A stretch of 64,000 bases of DNA from Pyrenochaeta sp. MPI-SDFR-AT-0127 (taxonomy: Eukaryota > Ascomycota > Dothideomycetes > Pleosporales > Cucurbitariaceae). Below, piece after piece: positions 53,865 through 64,000 of this stretch; position 1 is the first letter of the stretch, and every line of letters begins with the position of its first letter. The stretch spans positions 62,001 to 126,000 of the forward strand of contig JAGTJM010000021.1 in assembly GCA_020747015.1 (NCBI GenBank), given 5' to 3'. Both the position numbers and the translations under genes were made by a program. The notes under the pieces were generated by a model that did not search any database, was not told the DNA's origin, and saw nothing but the letters and a program-made list of their open reading frames with translations.

Positions 53865-54677
53865 TTAACAGGAGATGGCATTCCCTTTTGCATTCAAATA
53901 AGTTTTAAGGGTAATCCCGTTGCCACACCGTACAGCCTGAATGAATGTTTCAGTATTAATTCGAGCACCAGCTGGATTGGTGTGCGTATTATCGTTGGGG
54001 AAGTAGGTCTTAGCCTTCGTAGGTCCTAGAGATTGAAACTTGGCAACAGAGTACTTGGTGTGGTCGATGTACTGCACGCCTGCAGCCTGTGCGACCTTCT
54101 TTGCGTCGTTCGCAAATGGCCAGTCCTTCTGAAGCGTGTCTCCTTTCCAGTAGTTTCTGTTTACCATGCCGGATATCAAGGGAACAGCCTTCTTGGCTTT
54201 GACATCGGCGATCATCTTGCGAAGGTACCAACCAAAGGTGTGGACTGTCTCCTGGCCTTTCGAGGTAGTAACGACCACAGTCTCTTCTCCGGTGCCCGGA
54301 AGAGTGCCCCTACCGGAGGGATCGTCCTTGGTAGGGTCCACCTCGTCGTTGTGGCCCATCTCAATGATGACAAAATCACCAGCATTTGTCGATGCTAGAA
54401 GCGTGGCCCAGCGGCCTTCGTTGATATAAGACCGAGTGGACCGACCATTCACAGCCAGGTTGTTTACGCCAATGGTCAAGTATTCATTGAGGTAATATCC
54501 CCAGCTAGACCGTTGTGTTAGAGCAGGTCAATGAACAAGGGATGGAGGTTTTCTTGCGTACCCTTGAAGCACAGAGCCCTGGGCATAGTTCGCTGTAGTA
54601 CTATCAGAACAGATAAGAACCTTGGGAGCCGCTAACACTGCCACGGCAAAGGTACTAAATGACACAAAGAGCTTCAT
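53865..54677 (-). CDS. secreted rhamnogalacturonan acetylesterase (GDSL, CE12-like)
   Basis: Removes acetyl groups from pectin rhamnogalacturonan, helping plant cell-wall breakdown. Exons are 54677-54562 and 54504-53865, giving 251 aa, the usual size. The signal peptide is MKLFVSFSTFAVAVLAAP. Block I is CSDSTTANYA with the nucleophile Ser (Cys replaces the usual Gly before DS). LQGWGYYLNEY, VNGRSTRSYINEGRW, MGHNDE (block III Asn) and the C-terminal DNTHTNPAGA with catalytic Asp and His follow. A TATATATA run near 54,779-54,788 lies about 100 bp upstream. The gene is isolated in AT-rich sequence. Confidence 0.88.
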
Positions 54678-56729
54678 GGTGCGATTGGACAAGACTAGAA
54701 TACTGAATCTGAGGTTTGATCGATGCGCCGATTATTTCTTTGATTGTGTTGCTTTGAGGTGGGGATGGAGCAATAGAGTATATATAGATAGAACAGTTCT
54801 GAGAGTGAATGGTTTTGGTGATCTTGAACTCAGAAATACAAGTATCCGACACAGCGCCCTGCACATTTCAGCTAAGTTGTGATAGGACTAATTGAAACAC
54901 CTTTAATTTGCAGAACAATAGAAGGACTACAGGAGACGGTCAAGCGTGTTATTTCAGTGTCTTTCATTGGTGCAAAATTCTTGCACTTGTATCTCCAAAT
55001 AAGAGAACGGCGAATTTATGCTGCGCGCGCATCCCCTTGGCCCGAGAGAAGGGTTGCGCAGGTCCTCGCGGAAAGGCCCACACGTTACTTTTGACTACTA
55101 AGTTTGTCACCGCAACCAATCATTTCTTTTTAATCTTCGGTAGATGTCATGGCCGAAGGACCGAGCTTTGTTACCGTGGACATCGCATTAGCTAGTTGCA
55201 CCGACCCCCAAATACCCCGCACCTCTGGCGAGAAATTGTTTTGGGCAGAGAGTGTAATTACCACCAAAGGGCAGTATTGTAAAAGATGTTCTTAGGAAGC
55301 TTGGGCTTTCCTCGAACCGGTCTGGGTTGGGGCTTCCGATAGTCCGGCGCTACATGCTGGTGTCGTGAGGTGATTGTCGGAATTGGAGTTGGGGTGGCAC
55401 CAGTAGAGCAATACAGTGCAAATAACAGAGGCTAACGGGCTATGATCTCGTTTCTTGAACTTTATTGTGCTTTCCACAGGCATACAGGCTCAAACATTGC
55501 ACGAGTAATCTGAGGCGCAATAACTCATTAATAATGCCCTCTAATTTCGTACCTGACTTGAGCAGGTAGGCTTCATCAACTTGTATTCTTTAACACTACC
55601 AGACTAATACTTCCTCGCAAATTTACTCAAGAACAGCTCGGCTTAGTATTGCAGTACCTATTCCCATGCTTATGATGTATATGGTATAGAACATAACTGG
55701 TACGTTTTAGTACTATAGCTATGTTCATAGCCTTTATAGCTGTAATGACTACATATAGCTTCCAAACCCTTCTACTGGAAGACTTCTCAAATTGACCATG
55801 GCTCTCCTTTCGGTGTTTCAGTAGTGGAGACCATCTCCCACGAGTGCAGTCGCTCTGAAATTCTTCGCAATAGCATAACTTGGCACTTCTTTTGAGGACT
55901 CTAAGAATATCATCTAGGGTAAATTAATAGGAGAGCCAACATAAATAGTTATAAATTCACTGGCAGACTTGGGTGAACGCCAAAAACGATTCTCAAAAAT
56001 GGTTCCAAACATGCAAGATGCGTTTGACCTTGACAGAACTTTGGGCCCCAACGCTTGTGAGTTCCCGAGTTCGCATAGATGCTGAGCTTTCTGATGGGCC
56101 CATAAACCATTACTATGAAGGTGTGGCGATGAATCAGGACTGCAATGAAAATCTTCATACAGGGTGAGCAAATACTCCACCTGCTATTGCGATATCCTAA
56201 CTGACTGCCTCCGAGGGCCTAGGCATTATGATAACCTTCTAATGCAGCCACAAAGAAACGCTCTTCCCCGCACCACCTATACGCCTCCAGATACCACATA
56301 CCACGAATATGACAGTGGAGGATAATAGAAAGCCTCTGTCTATACCACGCGGCTTCTGTCTTCTGCGCTGTGCATTTTGTTGTGAGACTTCCACTCACCA
56401 CAATGGAGAGTGAGACTTGATGCTCACTAACAAAAGCAGATGTCATTATGGAGAGAATACCTTGGTCTACCGAATGAGCCTTGTGTGGCTTGCGCTGTAA
56501 AGTTCAAGACTACAGCCTTGTGGTGGCAGGGGTTCAAAGGCTAAGAGTAGCCAGCCCTTGTAATTGTGAATACGCTTCTCAATCGTCCGTCGTTCTTGTA
56601 TTCCTATGACACAGTGTCAACATGGTTGAGTGTGAAGCTCGTCCACGGTACGAATCATTCGCGGGGTGTCAGAGCTTCAGGAAGGCGCCAATGTAGGCGA
56701 CTTTCAGCTGCTAGAACGACACGGGTACG
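54678..56729. other. AT-rich gene-poor stretch
   Basis: Mixed AT-rich blocks without recognisable genes. Opposing short frames at 55,914-56,180 have no motifs. The stretch ends at the DUF6536 relic. Confidence 0.45.
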
Positions 56730-57693
56730 GGTAGGGCTGCACGATGTAGTGCTTAGTTCAGTTAATTTATGCTCAGCACGTTAATGCTCTGTGCTAGCAA
56801 TTATTGCATGCAGGTTCTCTCTGCGCCAAATCGAGAAGAGCTGAATCAGGTGCACACGTAAAGAATCTCGCTACAGATTGGCGTCACTAGTCTTGGAAAT
56901 ATCAAACATATTGGACGTGACCGAAAGGCACTTTGGATCGTGCTGTTCCTATCCTCTGCCCCGCTCCACTTGCTGTTCAACTCGGCTGTCTTTACGGAAC
57001 TTCAAGCAAACAGGTACGCCGTTTTCCCCACAACCGAATCGTGGCTCAGTGGAGGGTCTTATGACATATCTAATTTTCAAGACCTCTGCGCAGATCGAGA
57101 TGTACAATCCCCGATGACTATATACAGATTTAATCTCACTGACACAGCTATCCTGAGAGACAACAGCACGATGGCAAAACTTAAAAATATCAGCACAGCA
57201 GAGTGCTTTAGCAAGTACAGCAGCCATTATGTTCTAGAGGCTGGAAACATCTATTTAGTTCGTGATAGCCCAGCTGTGTGGTATAATTCGTCCACATGGA
57301 AGCTCACGCGTAACAACAAGACCGGAGACTTCAGGTGGATGCGGAAAAATGAGACGAGCAACCCAGACTTTGTGGAAGAGCCCTCGAACCTCGACCTACG
57401 GGTACTCTCTTGTAGGTCTTATACTCAATATCATCGTTGCTAGCCTCGTTGCAATTTACGGAGTGGTCATTGGCTATAGGAAGCTTCCTGTCGGTGTGCC
57501 CTTAGCGAACAGTTGCTCAGCGGCCACAAGCGCAGCTTGCCACAGCGATGAACCAGGCGCAAGTTTGCTACCCGTGCAGTAGGGTGCTGTAACTCATAGC
57601 GAGAGTGCCAGAAGTAGTGAAGAGTCAGTTAGTCATTGTAGTTTCTCTAGTTTGCCAGTTGAGCTCCCGATCCCTGGGCATTTGTACGCATGA
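56730..57693 (+). pseudogene. broken DUF6536 membrane-protein gene
   Basis: DUF6536 is a fungal multi-pass membrane family of unknown function. Recognisable blocks in order are LSTLMLCASNYCMQVLSAPN, REELNQVH, IGVTSLGNIKHIGRDRKALW, VLFLSSAPLHLLFNSAVFTE, YGYSLVGLILNIIVASLVAI, VPLANSCSAATSAACHSDEP and a tail ending GHLYA. Lesions: a one-base slip near 56,770; an in-frame TAA at 56859; a slip near 57,396; an in-frame TAG at 57580 where the family has Trp. The N-terminal part before the second conserved helix is missing. Both stops fit C-to-T changes at CpA, the RIP signature. Confidence 0.8.
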
Positions 57694-58084
57694 GGCTGCC
57701 GTGTGGCTTAGAAGAGATTTTTTTTCAGAAGATCGAGAATATCATTATACTATTAGCGACGCTGGAGCTCTGCGAGGGCAAATAATACATAGATATACTT
57801 CTTGCATGGATATTTTATGTGCATATTCGCTGATTAGAGCGTACAAGGTTCTACTACTGTAATATATTATCTTTCTAATACCTGGAGAGCATAACACTGC
57901 TATAGCTAAAGAAATGGCTACTTTATCTGAACTACACTTATATTGTAAATCGGAGGTAAAACCCAAAAAGACACTCTTTTTGGCATACTAAATGTTTCCT
58001 CTTTTTGGAGCACATGTGCCCGCAAGTAGCTATGCAGATTCCGACGTTTCCCTTACCGAATCCGCTTCAATAGGCGATGCACGT
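57694..58084. other. AT-rich spacer
   Basis: Sequence between the DUF6536 relic and the kinase stop. Nothing is recognised. Confidence 0.5.
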
Positions 58085-59517
58085 CTATTCGGTGAACCAG
58101 GGGTGTTTGAGCAGATCCGTCGCCGAAGGCCTCTTCGCCGGGTCGTAATTGAAAATTTGCCGCATTAGCGCGCACAAGACTGCTGACTCGCTACTATCAA
58201 TCTCGGCTGGCTTATTCTTTTCAAATAGCACTTCTAGAGAATCATGTTTATAAAGCTCTCCGCTGGCGTAGGGCTGCAGACGTTGGCGGCTTGGACCGTA
58301 CCACTTGCTAGAGCGTGGCCAGTCAGCCATCATGGAGTTGGGCAGTGGCTGAATGATCTCATCTAGTTGGATAAGATGGTCATCATCTGCATCATCCTGC
58401 TCTTTTTGGTCGTTTCCGAAGACCATGACCGCAAAAAGCGCCCTGCCCGTTAGAAACTCAAAGATTAAGCATCCGAAGCTCCATATGTCGATGCCGCAGC
58501 CAAAAAGCTGGTGTAGAATTAGCTCTGGAGCGCGCAGACCATGAGGCGTCACCGTATCGCTTAATGGTTTGGACAAATAGAAAGCTACGAGTATACTGTT
58601 AGCAGAATTTATATCTATGGTTTGTGACATGCTAAATCGTGGGCAACTAACCTGATCCTAGATCGGACAATTTCACGTTGAGCCCTGGGCCAACTTGCAA
58701 ATGATCGTGTAGCGGTTGTTTGATATAGAGATTTGTTGACGCCCATCTATCAGTCTTTCCATCAATCCTTTGGAGGGGTATTGCGGTGCTAGCGTTATCC
58801 TGCTTTAATTCGTCCTCCTCAACCAACTCGATGTTCTTGATCGAGAACAGTAGATTGCTAGGTTGAACGTCACTATGTACTACACCATTTTTATGTAGGA
58901 ACGCAAGACCGTGCAACGCATGCAGAAGAATCCTTTTAGCTATCCATTTAGGATACCTCTGCCGCTTCCCATACTTTTTTGGCTTGTTCTCCGGTAGTTC
59001 TTCAACTAGCGACGCAGCGGATGTACCCATAGGCTCAAATGCGAGGCATTGATGCTCGCCATTAGGGCCTTGATGCCGAAAGGCGTCAGCCAGTATGGTG
59101 ACATACTGAGCGTTGGGGTCTCCGGGAACCAATTTTGAAAGATGGCAGAGAATACCCAGCTCCGTGTTAATGGTCGAGGCTTTGGCAGCCATGATTTTAA
59201 GGGCGACATACTTTGGTACGCTGTTCTTGTCAGCGTTGGATTGGAAAACGCAAGAGACATGGAATACAAAGGGGTCAATTATATGAGTGAACACACCCCG
59301 TGCTGACGGCCAGCCATACGGTGGAGTACGAGCCCTCTCCGAGTTTTCGGATGATCTTGTACTTGCTGTCACAAAATGTGTCTCCAAGATTGACAGGGTG
59401 GAAGCCTCCAGGCCGGTAACCCTCAGCCCACTCGCAAGGAGCACCGGTATCTACGAACCGCCAAGACTGTTGATCTGGAGGAAGTTCGGCAGGGGGCGTT
59501 GTGGGCGGGGAGGCCAT
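58085..59517 (-). CDS. SRPK-like serine protein kinase
   Basis: A fungal kinase of the SRPK (SR-protein kinase) lineage. Exons are 59517-59297, 59220-58652 and 58584-58085, giving 429 aa. The N terminus has the PGGFHPVNLGDTF motif typical of SRPKs. The glycine loop is KLGEGSYSTVWLA and the ATP lysine lies in YVALKIM. The catalytic loop is VHSDVQPSNLLF: Asp and Asn are kept but the usual Lys is Gln. The Mg-binding motif is SDLGSAF (DLG in place of DFG, as in SRPKs). GLRAPELILHQLFGCGIDIW and the DPAKRPSATDLLKHPWF C-lobe are intact. It is divergent from the AIM9-like gene. Substrates are unknown. Confidence 0.87.
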
Positions 59518-59997
59518 GGCAAATCTAGCGGATCTAGCGAATTTGGCGTAACGAGTGTGAGAAGTAAGAGTATGTTGAAAAAAGTTTGTTCAACGCCAGC
59601 AAAAGGAGTCGTGTACACAATCGCGGATAGCGTTTGCGGTTCCCATGCAGTTCCCAACTTCATGGTCAGAGAGGAAATAACAATTGACGCGCCTCCCGCG
59701 ATGCTTTGAACCTGGTCCGTGCAGCGTGAGCCTCCCGCTAACCATGATCAGGCTGTGACTTTCAGCTCTGTGCCGTAGTACTGTGCTCTTCCTGATATGC
59801 ACCTGGGCCGCATTGGCTGTGCCGCAACCTCTTCACCGGACAGCGTAGACATCAAATCAGACAATGTTCTAATGGGTACCCCGCACAAGAAAGCGCTTAC
59901 CCATCCTTTCACCCTCCATGCCATGCCATGCCAACACGACTAGTTTTACACTTTGTAAAAGCTTACGAATCAAAAGGCCGCCCCATCGGCGGCAAAT
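59518..59997. other. divergent promoter of two kinase-fold genes
   Basis: A 480-bp region between the SRPK-like gene (minus) and the AIM9-like gene (plus). No gene is seen. Confidence 0.5.
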
Positions 59998-61889
59998 ATG
60001 GTTTCACTGATGTTGAGACTACGCCAGGCTCGCTCCAGTCAAACTCCCTTTTACAAGTTCTCAGCGCTCTCGAGCCAGCTGTCGAGAGGATTGTCTCACC
60101 TCCCACACGCCATGGAGACAGCATATGACAACGACAGGCACGAGTTTTTCCGATACACCTCCGGCCGATGGCTCTGGAACGAACAAGAGCAGCTGCGCGA
60201 ACGGTACCGCCAATTCAACGTCCTGGAACTTCAAAACGCCGCCGTCAACGCCGTCGGATTGCGAAGCTGCACCAAAATATCCAAGATTGGCGAAGGCAAC
60301 TTCAATAAGGTTTTCAAGTTGACAATGGACGATCAGTCCGTGGTCATTGCGCGGATACCGCACCCGAATGCTGGCCCGCCAGCCGTCACAACTGCATCCG
60401 AAGTGGCAACAATGGATTTCGTATGCAAATGTTGCTGTGTTGTTTGATTTCGATCTGAGATGTTGCAGGCGCGTTCCATTCTCGGCATCCCAGTGCCTAA
60501 GGTATTGGATTATAGCGCCAATGCCGCAAACCCTGTAGGATCTGAGTACATCCTAATGGAAGAAGCAAAGGGAGTACAGCTGTCCAGTCTTTGGAACGAC
60601 ATGGAGATTGGCGATCAAGCAAAGATCGTCAAAAGCCTCATAGAGATTGATGCTAAATTCTTGGCCATCTCTCTGGACCGGTACGCTTCTCTAGCTTGCA
60701 TCTTTGTACAATTGAACCGCTTACATCTCTAGATTTGGAGCTATCTTTTACACAAGTGACATGCCGAACTGTGCGCCTGCAGAAATCAGAGGCCAAGTTT
60801 CGCCGGCTATTAAAGAGCATGTACGACACCGGTTCGTCGTTGGTCCAACTGTCGAGAGAGAGTTCTGGGAGGATGAGAGAGCACAAATGGCTCTCGATCG
60901 CGGCCCTTGTGAGTTTGAATCTGCCGCCTCCATCTTATCTAACCGAAACGAAGGGACTTCAGCGGTTGCATATGCCGAGGCGATAGCTCATCGCGAGATT
61001 GGATGGATTGAACGGTATGCGAAAGCAAAGGTACTTCCGGTTCCTATATCGACATCTGGCGCCCAGAAGTCGCCCGAGGCGCACATCGACCTGTTGCAAA
61101 AATACCTCAGCGTGGTAGGCAAACTCCTCCCAACCGAAGAAGACCTGCTCCTGCCGACGCTCTGGCACCGCGACCTGCACAGAGGCAATGTGTTCGTTCA
61201 TGAAGGCCAAGTTTCTAGCATCATCGATTGGCAGTGCGTCTGGGTTGGCCCTAGGAACCTTCGCGCCCGCACGCCCCAGCTGGTCGATTACAGTGGGGAA
61301 ATCCAAACGAAGCTGCCAGAAAACTTCAAAGAGCTGGATCCGCAAGAGAAGGATCGCGTGCGGGAAGCGGTCCGCCGATCCATACTATTATATATTTACG
61401 AAACTTCGACGGCCAAGCGAAATCCTTCCCTGTACAAGGTCATGCGTTATCCCAATGGCAAGACGTTAGAGCAGCTCGTCGAGTTTGCCCACAACTCGTG
61501 GGATGGAGACATTCTGCCGTTTCGGGAGGTTCTCATAAGAATCCAAAAGTTTGCCTCATTTGCCTAGGGAATAGCCAACTTTCTGACACAAGCATAGGGA
61601 TTGGCATCTCATCGACGAGACATCAACCTGTCCGTATCACTTTTCCAGCGAAGAAATCGCCCAGCACCGAAGGGATGGCGAGGGATTTAACGAAAACGCC
61701 GACTTTTGGGACAATCTCGAAGGCCGCGTTCATCGAAGCGGATACACGTCGCACGAAGATTTTGAAGACGCGATGGCCTACTTCTCAGAGCTTCGCAAGG
61801 TCGGATTTGAGACACTGGTCGGGAAGGAACGCGAGAATTTTGAGCTGCAGACGAGATGGAAGCTTGATAATAAGGAGGGTGATAGTTAA
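59998..61889 (+). CDS. AIM9-like phosphotransferase (APH family)
   Basis: Aminoglycoside-phosphotransferase-fold protein similar to the mitochondrial AIM9 group. Exons are 59998-60420, 60469-60680, 60733-60908, 60963-61548 and 61598-61889, giving 562 aa. The N terminus (MVSLMLRLRQARSSQTPFYK) looks like a mitochondrial presequence. The nucleotide region has KIGEGNFNKVFKLTM and VVIARIPHP. The catalytic loop is LWHRDLHRGNVFV and the metal Asp is in SIIDWQCV. Two introns are hidden by open frames: 60909-60962 (branch TCTAACC) and 61549-61597. The second joins RIQK to DWHLIDETS and reveals a C-terminal exon ending KLDNKEGDS. Its true substrate is unknown; the fold does not imply antibiotic resistance. 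Confidence 0.87.
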
Positions 61890-63171
61890 ATTTAATTCCC
61901 ATCATCGCATATCTAACAATTACCCTCGCTAAGACAACTAAATTTCGCACCAGTTTGTGCTCTTTAGTGTATCATCCGTACGGGTTATTGATGTTGCCCC
62001 TCAGGGCGAAGCCGTAGGCGATGCTGTAGAAGAGCTGAAATTGGCAATCTTTCTCGGCGTTCACGATCTCGAACTCCCTGTCGGGATTATCGGAAGGAGA
62101 GGTGTGGTAGATCTTGTCTTACGACAAAATTCTCAAAATCCAAGCAGAGTTCCAACTTCTCTTCTATATCGGATTGAGTTCCTTTACTACACCAGCCCCA
62201 GTTATTCGCTTGTGGAAGGACGCACGCTTTCTATATAGTTCTTCTGTTCTTGCAGATAGAAAGTATCTGTAGAATGTTCCCGCAGTTCAATATAGTTAGG
62301 ATGGAAGCACTAGTAATCTGTAGTCTGAAGGCATGGCTCACGTGCTACAGGGGAATCGCCGAATTCAAACATGGTCTCGCACAGGGATATGCCACCACAT
62401 TTCCATCAAGGTATTCATAAATTTACTTATAGGCAGTATTATCAATTGCCTGGTGGGTTCGAGCTCGAAGCACTAATTATGCGCACAGTAGAGAGTAATG
62501 ACCATATATCGTAAAGGGTAAGAAGGTTACAGCCTTTCTATAGACCTCAGGATTATTATTAATCCTGTTATACTAAGTAGAAAGGCTATCACTAGACTGT
62601 TAGAGCACTTTTAGTTATAGATAGAATATTTAAACTCAAAGATTTAGATTCTAAGCTTTAGTATTGCAATTAAAGTAGACGAGGATATCTTTACGCTATA
62701 TTATATTGGCAATTCTGTTTGTTTTAAGAGCTATAGAATCCAAGTAACGACCCTCAGTTTCTAGCTCTAGGATAACTGAGGTTCTCATAAAAGGGTTGCG
62801 TAAAAACTTTCTGGGCATTCTTAGAACTATACTTAGGGAAGAGCTGACGCTGCAGGTGAGAGTGGCATTGAAAATGTAACCAGAGCTTTTAGTGCCTTGT
62901 TATGCAGTTCTGTGAGACCATTGCCAGGATAGTTGGGAACATGGATCACGTGCACAGGGAGCGAAGTTGCCGGGGTTTCTCCTTGCGCCGAAGTCTCACG
63001 TGCACTGTCACCAGAATTGCTCCGCATAACGTATCCATTCCACAGAAACCCACGAAGGTTTCGGGATTGAACGAAACACTTACACAGGAGGTTGCTTCGT
63101 TCTCTACCGCCCAACGTTCAAGCCACATCGCACAACTTTTACCGCAATCCCTGAGTCGTACGTGTGTCAGA
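61890..63171. other. AT-rich, probably mutated repeat DNA
   Basis: Sequence from about 62,400 to 62,830 is AT- and TpA-rich with many stops. It suggests a mutated transposon, but no motif survives. The open frame from 62,902 runs in frame into the metallophosphoesterase but has no domain features. Confidence 0.45.
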
Positions 63172-63987
63172 ATGGAACTCCTCGTCCTCTCCGACCTCCA
63201 TCTCGAGACACCATCTATGCATCCCACATATGTCGAGTTTACTATCCCTCCGTCATGTCCATCCCTGGCTCTCTTAGGAGATATTGGGTTGGCGTCCGAT
63301 CCCCGCCTCTTTGACTTTCTCTCGCATCAACTCAAGCAATTCGAAACCGTTCTTTTTGTAATGGGGAACCACGAAGCCTACGACACCAGCTATGCTGTAG
63401 CCAAGTCTTCATTTCAGTCCTTCTCGCAGAGCACTTCCCAGCGCCGCAGGTCCGACCCATCATTGGGCCGTTTCATCTTCCTTGACCAAACACGATTCGA
63501 CGTTAATGATAGCGTGACTATCCTGGGTTGCACACTTTTCTCTGCCATATTTCCTGAGCAAAAGCAATCTGTGCAGTCCTTTGTTAGCGACTTCGAGCGA
63601 GTGAAATATTGGACTGTCGAGGACCATAACGCCGCACATGCCTCTGACCTCGCGTGGTTGAATAAGCAGGTGATAAATATCTGCAAGTCGGAACCGCATA
63701 GAGATGTTATAGTAGTCACGCATTACAGCCCTACAATCTCTCCTAAAGCAACCGATTCGCGTCATTTGGATGATGCATTTGGCATCCGTTCAGCGTTTAT
63801 GACAGATCTCTCTACTGAGCCATGCTGGACTGCTCCTGCAGTGAAGATATGGGCATTTGGGCACACTCATTTCAATTGTGATTTCGTTGATGAGACGACT
63901 GGAAAGCGAGTGCTGACAAATCAGAAAGGCTACGCAAGGTCTAACACCGAGGGATTTGACGTAGATAAAGTAGTAGTCGGCTTCTAA
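63172..63987 (+). CDS. calcineurin-like metallophosphoesterase
   Basis: A 271 aa metallophosphoesterase with all metal-binding motifs in order: LSDLHLE, LLGDIG, VMGNHEAY, VVTHYSP and FGHTHFNC. The first motif starts at residue 6, which argues for the ATG at 63172 rather than the upstream in-frame ATG at 62902. There is no signal peptide or membrane segment, so it is probably cytosolic. The family includes phosphodiesterases and protein phosphatases; the substrate is unknown. The stop is 13 bp from the window edge, so the gene is complete. Confidence 0.9.
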   Translation: MELLVLSDLHLETPSMHPTYVEFTIPPSCPSLALLGDIGLASDPRLFDFLSHQLKQFETVLFVMGNHEAYDTSYAVAKSSFQSFSQSTSQRRRSDPSLGRFIFLDQTRFDVNDSVTILGCTLFSAIFPEQKQSVQSFVSDFERVKYWTVEDHNAAHASDLAWLNKQVINICKSEPHRDVIVVTHYSPTISPKATDSRHLDDAFGIRSAFMTDLSTEPCWTAPAVKIWAFGHTHFNCDFVDETTGKRVLTNQKGYARSNTEGFDVDKVVVGF

Positions 63988-64000
63988 TTAACAGGTCTTG

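Noticed and set aside
6295..56712. A 16-base identity (GCGACTTTCAGCTGCT) at 6295-6310 and 56697-56712
   Set aside because: One such match is expected by chance in a window this size and no flanking similarity extends it.
56859..56874. A 20-nt intron at GTAAAG...CTACAG in the DUF6536 relic
   Set aside because: It is too short to splice, and reading through keeps the frame with one TAA, which better fits a point mutation.
62902..63171. N-terminal extension of the metallophosphoesterase
   Set aside because: The extra 90 residues are featureless, and the conserved first metal motif sits at residue 6 from the ATG at 63172.
1..64000. tRNA, rRNA or CRISPR elements
   Set aside because: No cloverleaf with B-box-like GGTTCGANTCC, no rRNA-like stretch and no spaced direct-repeat array was seen by eye; CRISPR is not expected in a fungus.

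Overview
This is nuclear DNA of a filamentous ascomycete. The genes are broken by many 40-70 nt spliceosomal introns with CTRAY-type branch points. Several families here are typical of Pezizomycotina: HET, DUF6536, PNP-ankyrin, CorA-like, Zn2Cys6, and a cutinase and rhamnogalacturonan acetylesterase pair. The protein set resembles a plant-associated Dothideomycete, most likely Pleosporales. That placement is inference from recognised families; no search was run.

Layout. 1-13 kb is a secretion and carbohydrate block. It holds a Gly/Ser-rich cutinase, a fructosamine-3-kinase-like protein, a secreted GMC oxidoreductase, a small secreted protein, and a three-gene run on the minus strand (GH5 glycosidase, Zn2Cys6 regulator, sugar-porter MFS). 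The GH5 and MFS promoters share a long motif at nearly the same distance from their ATGs. 13-16.6 kb has a decayed MFS remnant and an eight-exon CorA-like membrane protein. 16.9-22.3 kb has a nucleoside-phosphorylase/ankyrin protein, a membrane-anchored MOSC protein and a protein built on an 85-residue repeat. 23.6-46.2 kb is mostly core housekeeping: EI24-like membrane protein, coatomer gamma, lipoyl synthase, GH18 chitinase, Arb2-domain protein, mitochondrial uS14m, a UFL1-like protein, and the sulfate-assimilation pair PAPS reductase and ATP sulfurylase.

46.7-64 kb is gene-poor, AT-rich and accessory in character. It holds a HET-domain protein, a ten-cysteine secreted protein, a macro-domain relic, a rhamnogalacturonan acetylesterase, a DUF6536 pseudogene with stops of the kind repeat-induced point mutation (RIP) makes, an SRPK-like kinase divergent from an AIM9-like phosphotransferase, and a metallophosphoesterase. 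The AT-rich spacers look like old, mutated repeats.

Links between genes. The GH5/regulator/MFS run looks like a small inducible glycoside uptake and hydrolysis module. PAPS reductase and ATP sulfurylase catalyse two steps of one pathway. Cutinase, acetylesterase, GMC oxidase and the small secreted proteins fit a plant-surface lifestyle. HET and PNP-ankyrin proteins belong to families tied to fungal non-self recognition. Exon structures were derived by hand from splice sites and reading-frame continuity; each total is a multiple of three, but none is backed by transcripts.
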